From assembly GCA_937967615.1 (NCBI GenBank), contig CALCMJ010000084.1:1-32587 (forward strand): a stretch of 32,587 bases of DNA, given 5' to 3'. Both the position numbers and the translations under genes were made by a program. Within the stretch, counting starts at the first letter, position 1, and each line of letters begins with the position of its first letter. Below, one piece after another: positions 27,063 through 32,587 of the stretch. Under the pieces are notes generated by a model. The model was not told where the DNA came from and did not search any database. It saw only the letters and a list, made by a program, of their open reading frames with translations. The stretch comes from an uncultured Saprospiraceae bacterium (lineage in GTDB: Bacteria; Bacteroidota; Bacteroidia; Chitinophagales; Saprospiraceae).

Positions 27063-28022
27063 ATGGCGGACATTTTTAAAGCATCCAATAAAGCCGAATG
27101 GACAGCACTTATTGAAAAATCAGCAAAGGGAAAATCTTTTGATTCCTTTACCCAAGTGCACCATAATCTGCAAATCCAAGCCTTTAACATGGCATCAGAT
27201 GTACTTCATTCTGGTACTATTCCTAGGCAAAACCCCTCTTGGAAGATTGGTGTAAAATTTAATATAAATGATGCGCTCACCTTGAATACTGCAATTCTCC
27301 ATTTTCTAAACTTAGGTGCTGAGGCAATCTCTATTCAGCTTAACAAGCTAGACGACTTGAGTATGATCTATAAAGGTGTGCATGCAGATTGGATTCACAA
27401 TGATATCAGCTTGAATGAAGACATTCCTCCAAATGAACTGCTATCGTTTTTCCCTGAAGGCACCTCATTAAGCCTAGGCAATTCTCCTAATACCCCAAGT
27501 ACCGCAATTTCAACTTCTCTTCATATTGATGGACGGGACGATCATGCTAAATACTTATCTGATATTTTATGTGCTGCTGAAGAACTACATAACAGTGGTG
27601 ACAAATTAGAGAATATAGTTCTGCACGTAAACGTGGGAGTATACTTACCCAGCAATTTAGCTTTCTTACGTGCTTTAAGAATACTATGGGCAAACTATAT
27701 ACAAGCAAAAAACATTACCAATTCTTCGCTAAATATTGCCGCACACATCAAACCCATTGAACCAAATCAAAACATACAACTTATTGAACAGTGTGTTGCA
27801 TCCATGAATGCAGCTATGGGCGGTGCAGATTTTATCTTTGTCACTATTGATGATACTGAAGACAATTATCAACGTCTAGCATTACAGATTCAGAATATTA
27901 TGAAATTGGAAAGCAAGATGGAACTTTCCGCTGATGCCCTTGCAGGTTCCTTTGCAATTGAAAACCTCACAAATGCACTTGCAGAAAAAGCTTGGAACAA
28001 TGCGATATCTATATTGACCTAA
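27063..28022 (+). CDS. methylmalonyl-CoA mutase family protein, short TIM-barrel form
   Basis: 319 residues. The C-terminal part (LAGSFAIENLTNALAEKAW) matches the conserved AGSYYIENLT block of methylmalonyl-CoA mutases, and FLRALRILWANYIQ matches the barrel. It resembles the small (beta, MutA-type) subunit but is shorter than the usual 450 or more residues and has no B12-binding domain. A large subunit is not in the window. It may be the noncatalytic partner of a mutase encoded elsewhere, or a diverged relative. It overlaps the nitrilase gene tail-to-tail by 4 bp. Confidence 0.75.
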   Translation: MADIFKASNKAEWTALIEKSAKGKSFDSFTQVHHNLQIQAFNMASDVLHSGTIPRQNPSWKIGVKFNINDALTLNTAILHFLNLGAEAISIQLNKLDDLSMIYKGVHADWIHNDISLNEDIPPNELLSFFPEGTSLSLGNSPNTPSTAISTSLHIDGRDDHAKYLSDILCAAEELHNSGDKLENIVLHVNVGVYLPSNLAFLRALRILWANYIQAKNITNSSLNIAAHIKPIEPNQNIQLIEQCVASMNAAMGGADFIFVTIDDTEDNYQRLALQIQNIMKLESKMELSADALAGSFAIENLTNALAEKAWNNAISILT

Positions 28023-28942
28023 ACCAATCGCTTTTTATTTACTGCAAAATTAAACACATCATCCCGTTGATAGTGTCCACTAACGGCTAAACTCATTCTC
28101 TCTTTTATCAATTGCTTCGCTTCAGGGATTTCGATATAAATAATCTCCTCATCATAGAATTGCTCTGTCAAAAGCGTACCATCTGGACCAATAAGACAGG
28201 ACCCCCCTTTTAAAACTAATTCTTGTTTTTCCAATGCTGCTGGCACAGGTAGACTGTCTGGGAAATTATTTACGCGTAAAATCTGTCCAACGGCGACTAC
28301 AAAACATCTGCCTTCAAAAGCATAGTGCCTACTTGCTAAAAGATGTCTATCTATTACGTGAGGCCAAAGGGCAAAATGAATATCCTCCGCTTGATCATGC
28401 ATGGCTTGCCTACTTAAGGGCATCCAATGTTCCCAACATATGAGTGATCCTATTCTTCCTATTTCTGTTTCCACCACGTTTAATCCTGCACCATCACCCA
28501 TTGTATGAATTAACTTTTCATTGAAGGTGGGCATCAGTTTTCTGTGATGATTTGCTATCTCACCGTTTTTGTCTATAGTGAAAATGCTATTGTACAATGA
28601 ACTATTCCCTTTCCCAGATACTATTTTTTCATTAGATCCAAATACAAGTGTTACGCCATGCTCTTTTGCGGAGCTCCTTATTTTATCTAAGAGCGGATCA
28701 GGCAATGAAATTGCATTTTGGTACATTTCTGCCCATGCCTCTTTGACATTCTCATTATCCCACAACGCGACTCCCTCACAGTAGTCAATCCATGCAGGGT
28801 AGCCACATAACCACGATTCTCCAAACACAACGACTCTGGCGCTTGCTTCTGCAGATTCTTGAATGGCATTGAGCATAATATCTACGCTTGCCTCAATTGA
28901 ATTTCTAACTGCTTCTTTCTGCACGATGGCAATTCTGTTCAT
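28019..28942 (-). CDS. nitrilase-family carbon-nitrogen hydrolase
   Basis: 307 residues. The catalytic triad is Glu42 (FGESWLCGYP), Lys135 (HHRKLMPTF) and Cys169 (LICWEHWMPL); the helper Glu142 is also present. The CWEHWMPL context is that of true nitrilases (branch 1), which turn nitriles into acids and ammonia, rather than amidases. Length is slightly shorter than typical aliphatic nitrilases (330-370). Its natural substrate cannot be told from sequence. It is transcribed alone. Confidence 0.92.
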   Translation of the reverse strand: MNRIAIVQKEAVRNSIEASVDIMLNAIQESAEASARVVVFGESWLCGYPAWIDYCEGVALWDNENVKEAWAEMYQNAISLPDPLLDKIRSSAKEHGVTLVFGSNEKIVSGKGNSSLYNSIFTIDKNGEIANHHRKLMPTFNEKLIHTMGDGAGLNVVETEIGRIGSLICWEHWMPLSRQAMHDQAEDIHFALWPHVIDRHLLASRHYAFEGRCFVVAVGQILRVNNFPDSLPVPAALEKQELVLKGGSCLIGPDGTLLTEQFYDEEIIYIEIPEAKQLIKERMSLAVSGHYQRDDVFNFAVNKKRLV

Positions 28943-29130
28943 CCTTTTCTTTTTAGTGAATACACTTTTGAAATGTTAATTTCTTTAAGTGTTTTAATGA
29001 TCTAATTATACAAATTGCATTTTCCAATTTAAATTAAAATAAGTACTTTTGTACTAATTCCTCAAATAGTCCCCCTGATCATTCCTGAGTTTCATTAAAC
29101 CAATTAACTAGACGTATATAATTTTTTATT

Positions 29131-29706
29131 ATGTGTACTCGATTAAAGCAATTTTCTACTCTCATAATCGTATTCTTATTTACTTTCTCACTTTCTGCAC
29201 AGAATGCAGCGGGTCATTTTTTAGTAGAACTAGAAAATAGAGCTCCTTCCGTTCAAGATCTTGTTAAAGGTTATGAAGGATTTCCATCTATTCCTTTTCA
29301 GGCGAATGATATAAAAGGAAATCAATATGCTCTTCAAGATTTAAAAGGCAAAACTGTATTCTTATACTTTTGGAATCTGAACAATGGTAACTCTTTAGCA
29401 CAATTAGATGCTTTAAACTTAATGCAAAGCAGATATAGAGATAATCTTCAAATAATATCTTTTGCAGATGATGATAAAGAAAGTCTAATTTCATATTTGA
29501 AGTCAAGACCTATTGACTTTCCTATTATACCAAAAAGTAAAACACTTTCTGATGGTCCTTATGGAGGCGACCTAGGAACTCCAAAATTATTTATCATTGA
29601 CGAATATGGAATTATCAAATGGGTATTCCCAGAAAGCTCATTCAACAATGCAGATTTTAACTTGTACAATGTTATGGAAACTCTGTACAAACAACTCAAT
29701 ATGTAG
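29131..29706 (+). CDS. exported thioredoxin-fold (TlpA/AhpC-TSA-like) protein without CXXC
   Basis: 191 residues. A signal peptide (FSTLIIVFLFTFSLSA) precedes a thioredoxin-like domain: ALQDLKGKTVFLYFWNLNNG occupies the place of the usual FWATWCGPC, and GTPKLFIIDEYGIIKW matches the cis-Pro strand. Both redox cysteines are absent, so thiol-disulfide exchange is not expected. A binding or chaperone-like role is possible. It starts a close-packed set with the Rid protein (6-bp gap) and queE. Confidence 0.85.
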   Translation: MCTRLKQFSTLIIVFLFTFSLSAQNAAGHFLVELENRAPSVQDLVKGYEGFPSIPFQANDIKGNQYALQDLKGKTVFLYFWNLNNGNSLAQLDALNLMQSRYRDNLQIISFADDDKESLISYLKSRPIDFPIIPKSKTLSDGPYGGDLGTPKLFIIDEYGIIKWVFPESSFNNADFNLYNVMETLYKQLNM

Positions 29707-29712
29707 TATCAT

Positions 29713-30093
29713 TTGAAGAAAACATTCACGTCTGGAGCTCCGTGGGAAGAAACTGTAGGATATTCTCGTGCTGTGCGCATTCATAATACAATTGAAGTCT
29801 CAGGAACAACTGCAATAGAAAAGGGAACAGTAATGTTTCTAAAAGATCCATATCTTCAGACCAAGCATATATTACACTCTATTCAGAATATTTTAATACA
29901 AGCAGGCGCAAAGATGGAAGATGTGATAAGGACACGTATTTACGTAACTGATATAAACAATTGGGAATTAGTAGGGAAAGCACATGGTGAATGCTTTTCT
30001 GACATAAAGCCAGCATGCACACTTGTAGAGGTTTCCGCTCTTATTGATCCTGAAATTTTAGTAGAAATCGAAGTGACAGCAATTCTATCATAG
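29713..30093 (+). CDS. Rid-family (YjgF/YER057c) protein lacking the RidA arginine
   Basis: 126 residues from TTG 29713, 6 bp after the preceding stop. The fold motifs are clear: VIRTRIYVTDINNWE and VEIEVTAIL. In RidA deaminases the substrate-binding Arg sits in PARS/T; here the same position reads PACT, with Cys102. It is therefore unlikely to have the 2-aminoacrylate/imine deaminase activity of RidA and fits a different Rid subgroup. Its stop TAG shares its G with the GTG start of queE. Confidence 0.88.
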   Translation: MKKTFTSGAPWEETVGYSRAVRIHNTIEVSGTTAIEKGTVMFLKDPYLQTKHILHSIQNILIQAGAKMEDVIRTRIYVTDINNWELVGKAHGECFSDIKPACTLVEVSALIDPEILVEIEVTAILS

Positions 30094-30719
30094 TGTACGC
30101 AATCAAAGAAATATATTATACAATTCAAGGAGAAGGCTTCCACACAGGAAAACCTGCAATATTCTGCAGATTCGCAGGTTGTAATCTGTGGTCAGGACTT
30201 GAGAAAGACAGAGCCGGAGCTATTTGCAAATTTTGCGATACAGAGTTTCATGGAATGGACGGAATGCATGGCGGCAAATATACGGCAGAAGATCTTTGCA
30301 AGATGATACTCAGTTTGTGGCCAGATACCACAACAGCTCCTTTTGTTGTGTTTACTGGTGGAGAACCTGCTCTTCAATTAACGAGCGAAGTTTGTTCAAT
30401 TCTCCACAAAGACAATTTCACTATTGCCATTGAGACAAATGGCACCCTAGATTTATGTTCAGGAATAGACTGGATATGTGTAAGCCCAAAAGCAAACACA
30501 AAGATAATTGTTACAACCGGAAACGAATTAAAACTCGTGCATCCGCAAGATTCCATGGATCCCGTTAAGTTTGAGGGTTTTGATTTTCAACACTTTTATT
30601 TACAACCCATGGATTCCCCTGAATTGGAGGATAACACAATTATTTGCCTAAACTATTGTAAAGAAAATCCAAAATGGAATTTAAGTCTGCAAACGCATAA
30701 AATTCTGAACATCCCCTGA
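30093..30719 (+). CDS. queE: 7-carboxy-7-deazaguanine synthase (QueE), radical SAM
   Basis: 208 residues from GTG 30093, overlapping the Rid gene stop by one base. It makes the deazapurine ring for queuosine. The [4Fe-4S]-binding cysteines are Cys30, Cys45 and Cys48, spaced CX14CX2C rather than the usual CX3CX2C; this longer loop is the known variant of E. coli-type QueE. IYYTIQGEGFHTGKP and FTGGEPALQL (SAM site) are diagnostic. Other queuosine genes are not in the window. Confidence 0.95.
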   Translation: MYAIKEIYYTIQGEGFHTGKPAIFCRFAGCNLWSGLEKDRAGAICKFCDTEFHGMDGMHGGKYTAEDLCKMILSLWPDTTTAPFVVFTGGEPALQLTSEVCSILHKDNFTIAIETNGTLDLCSGIDWICVSPKANTKIIVTTGNELKLVHPQDSMDPVKFEGFDFQHFYLQPMDSPELEDNTIICLNYCKENPKWNLSLQTHKILNIP

Positions 30720-30861
30720 TTTAAATCCTAAAGAGGACCAATTTTCAGCTACATTTTATGCATTTAGTCTAGTAAAAGAGAATTCTTATCTATATTTAAA
30801 GAGCTTGTGAGAGCTTTTAAAGAATATTCGTGTTATACACATAAATCAAAACTCGACTACT

Positions 30862-31800
30862 ATGCTAATATCATTGCCTTTTTATGTGCCTCTAGTAATC
30901 TTCCTTGGGGTTATTACCATATTTTCTGGACTTTTTATTGTAAAGCAACAAACATCTGTTGTTGTAGAAAGATTTGGTCGTTTCCTAAATGTTAGAAATT
31001 CTGGCCTACAATTTAAAATTCCATTCTTTGATAGAGTTGCTGGAAAAGTAAATTTAAAAATCCAACAATTAGATGTTCCAGTAGAAACAAAGACTAAGGA
31101 TGATGTTTTTGTAAAATTGAAAGTATCTGTTCAATTTAAAGTCCTTGTAGAAAGTATTTACGATGCATTCTACAAATTAGAAAACCCACATGAGCAGATT
31201 ACTTCTTATGTATTTGATGTGGTACGTGCAGAAGTGCCAAAAATGAAATTGGATGATGTTTTTGTTCGCAAGGACGACATTGCTTTGGCGATCAAGAATG
31301 AATTACAAGAAGCAATGACTGATTATGGATACCATATCGTAAAAGCATTGGTTACAGACATTGATCCAGATATGCAAGTTAAAATGGCGATGAATAGAAT
31401 TAATGCTGCGGAACGTGAAAAACTTGCTGCGGAATATGAAGCAGAAGCTGAGCGTATCAAAATTGTTGCAAAAGCAAAAGCAGAAGCAGAAAGCAAAAGG
31501 CTGCAGGGTCAAGGAATCGCAGATCAACGGCGAGAGATTGCACGTGGCTTAGAAGAGTCCGTGGAGGTTTTAAATAAAGTGGGAATAAATTCTCAAGAAG
31601 CCTCAGCATTGATCGTTGTAACACAACACTATGACACCTTGCAAGCTATGGGTGAAAATTCAAACTCAAACCTGATTATGTTACCGAATGCACCAGCATC
31701 TGCAAGCAATATGCTTACTGATATGACTGCATCCTTCGTTGCCTCTCAGCAGATAGGTGAAGACATGAAAAAGGCAAACAGTTTGAAGTTAAGGAAATAA
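30862..31800 (+). CDS. SPFH/band 7 protein resembling plant HIR proteins
   Basis: 312 residues. An N-terminal hydrophobic segment (FYVPLVIFLGVITIFSGLF) anchors it in the membrane. The SPFH domain follows, then an Ala/Glu/Lys-rich coiled coil at about 180-220 (AEYEAEAERIKIVAKAKAEA). QQLDVPVETKTKDDVFVKL, DAFYKLENP, YVFDVVRAEVPKM and LIVVTQHYDTLQAMG closely resemble plant hypersensitive-induced reaction proteins, more than QmcA/HflK. Such proteins oligomerise on membranes and organise microdomains. A multi-pass membrane protein gene follows after 9 bp, perhaps a partner. Confidence 0.9.
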   Translation: MLISLPFYVPLVIFLGVITIFSGLFIVKQQTSVVVERFGRFLNVRNSGLQFKIPFFDRVAGKVNLKIQQLDVPVETKTKDDVFVKLKVSVQFKVLVESIYDAFYKLENPHEQITSYVFDVVRAEVPKMKLDDVFVRKDDIALAIKNELQEAMTDYGYHIVKALVTDIDPDMQVKMAMNRINAAEREKLAAEYEAEAERIKIVAKAKAEAESKRLQGQGIADQRREIARGLEESVEVLNKVGINSQEASALIVVTQHYDTLQAMGENSNSNLIMLPNAPASASNMLTDMTASFVASQQIGEDMKKANSLKLRK

Positions 31801-31809
31801 GAAATTTGA

Positions 31810-32587
31810 ATGGGTATACTAGGGAAAGCAAATAAAGAACCACGATCGGGTATTTTTTCTGAATGGCTAGAAACGCTGCAACAAGAAAGCTGGCAGCTAG
31901 AATTACTGATATCAGGTTTTGCTCTATTAGGCGTTTGGGAAAGTCAGCGATTTATTAATAAACTTGATTTATTCAATACCCTTCATATGTCTTCCAACAT
32001 ATTAGAAGGCTTATTGACTCTATTGATCTTCGTATTGAATATCGGATGGATAATATTTCTTACTAATCTACTGGGCCATATAATTTTGCGAGGCTTTTGG
32101 ATTGGTGCTATTGGACTTAGGTATGTTTCAGGAGAAATAGACTATGATGAGCTTGGATATTCAGAATATTTCACAAAATATCTCAAGAAAAAAATTGGGA
32201 AATACGATGACTTCATTGAGCGTTTAGAAAAACTTTGCAGTATAATATTTGCATTTACCTTTCTCTTGTTTTTTCTATTTATTTCAATCCTGATCTATTT
32301 TGCAGGAATTACAGTAATTCTTTCCATTCTCGATAAATTCATTGAAGTAAACGATCAAAGCCTGATTACTATTTTTGTTGTGTTTGCTTATCTTGGATGT
32401 GGTTTGATCATGTTTATTGATTTTATCAGCTTGGGAGGTTTAAAAAAATTAAACCCAGGCTTAGGCGAAAAAATCTTTGCTGTCATTTTTAAATTCATGA
32501 GTCTCATTACGCTCTCCTTTCTTTATAGACCCCTCTTGTACAATTTTCTTGATGACAAATACACCCGTAGGTTAATAGTATTGAGCA
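31810..32587 (+). CDS. multi-pass membrane protein of unknown function (3' partial)
   Basis: 259 codons from ATG 31810 stay open to the window end, so the C-terminus is missing. Hydrophobic helices are visible at roughly nt 31893-31935, 32005-32085, 32237-32315 and 32360-32435, with long aromatic-rich stretches (LCSIIFAFTFLLFFLFISIL). The N-terminus has no cleavable signal. I recognise no family. It lies 9 bp downstream of the SPFH gene and is probably cotranscribed with it. Confidence 0.75.
   Translation, partial: MGILGKANKEPRSGIFSEWLETLQQESWQLELLISGFALLGVWESQRFINKLDLFNTLHMSSNILEGLLTLLIFVLNIGWIIFLTNLLGHIILRGFWIGAIGLRYVSGEIDYDELGYSEYFTKYLKKKIGKYDDFIERLEKLCSIIFAFTFLLFFLFISILIYFAGITVILSILDKFIEVNDQSLITIFVVFAYLGCGLIMFIDFISLGGLKKLNPGLGEKIFAVIFKFMSLITLSFLYRPLLYNFLDDKYTRRLIVLS

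Noticed and set aside
29044..29051. TACTTTTG as promoter of the TlpA-like gene
   Set aside because: The -7 match is good, but no -33 element is at a suitable distance and the site is inside a small AGTAC/GTACT hairpin. Undecided, so not listed.

Overview
The window is AT-rich chromosomal DNA from a member of the Bacteroidota, most likely a Saprospiria-type marine or environmental lineage. This rests on a type IX secretion C-terminal sorting domain, a GIN-domain surface protein, weak or absent Shine-Dalgarno sites with frequent TTG/GTG starts, a Bacteroidota-type -7 box before iscS, a structured intergenic element with the phylum's GGGCGT...ACGCAGC ends, and large TPR-CHAT proteins next to ECF sigma factors. 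The genus is inference. I saw no rRNA, tRNA, CRISPR array, insertion sequence or phage gene.

Layout: (1) 1-6481 is signalling module 1. A TPR-CHAT caspase-like protease gene (5' end outside the window) runs tail-to-tail into a minus-strand operon of lipoprotein, ECF sigma factor and a membrane protein fusing an anti-sigma-like N-terminus to an outer-membrane beta-barrel. (2) 6679-11996 is a compact plus-strand operon: GH113-like glycosidase, panC, panD, flippase-like membrane protein, heptose-1-phosphate adenylyltransferase, Nif3-family protein and a coiled-coil zinc-ribbon protein, closed by a strong hairpin terminator. A secreted TPR protein follows. (3) 13747-18311 is signalling module 2: a small membrane protein, a Cys-rich small protein and a second TPR-CHAT protease, again tail-to-tail with a minus-strand sigma/anti-sigma pair. 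(4) 18312-19733 is a gene-poor stretch, a rhomboid protease and a folded intergenic repeat. (5) 19739-24826 holds a T9SS cargo protein, a NUMOD4/HNH-type DNA-binding protein, an ACE-like M2 dipeptidase lipoprotein, an enoyl-CoA hydratase and a GIN-domain protein. (6) 24901-26921 is a minimal iscS-iscU-iscA operon. (7) 27063-32587 holds a short methylmalonyl-CoA mutase-like protein, a nitrilase, a TlpA-like protein without CXXC, a Rid protein without the RidA arginine, queE, an SPFH protein resembling plant HIR proteins, and an unfinished multi-pass membrane protein.

The most interesting feature is the repeated module at both ends of the first 18 kb: a membrane-anchored TPR-CHAT protease convergent, with a 29-30 bp 3' overlap, with an ECF sigma gene and its membrane-bound anti-sigma-like partner. 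Module 2 suggests that the protease domain and the distal part of the anti-sigma protein are both periplasmic. My proposal is that the CHAT protease controls sigma-factor release by cutting the partner. It resembles in outline the TPR-CHAT/Csx30/sigma arrangement of type III-E CRISPR, but without any CRISPR component here. This is a hypothesis from gene order, topology and motifs.
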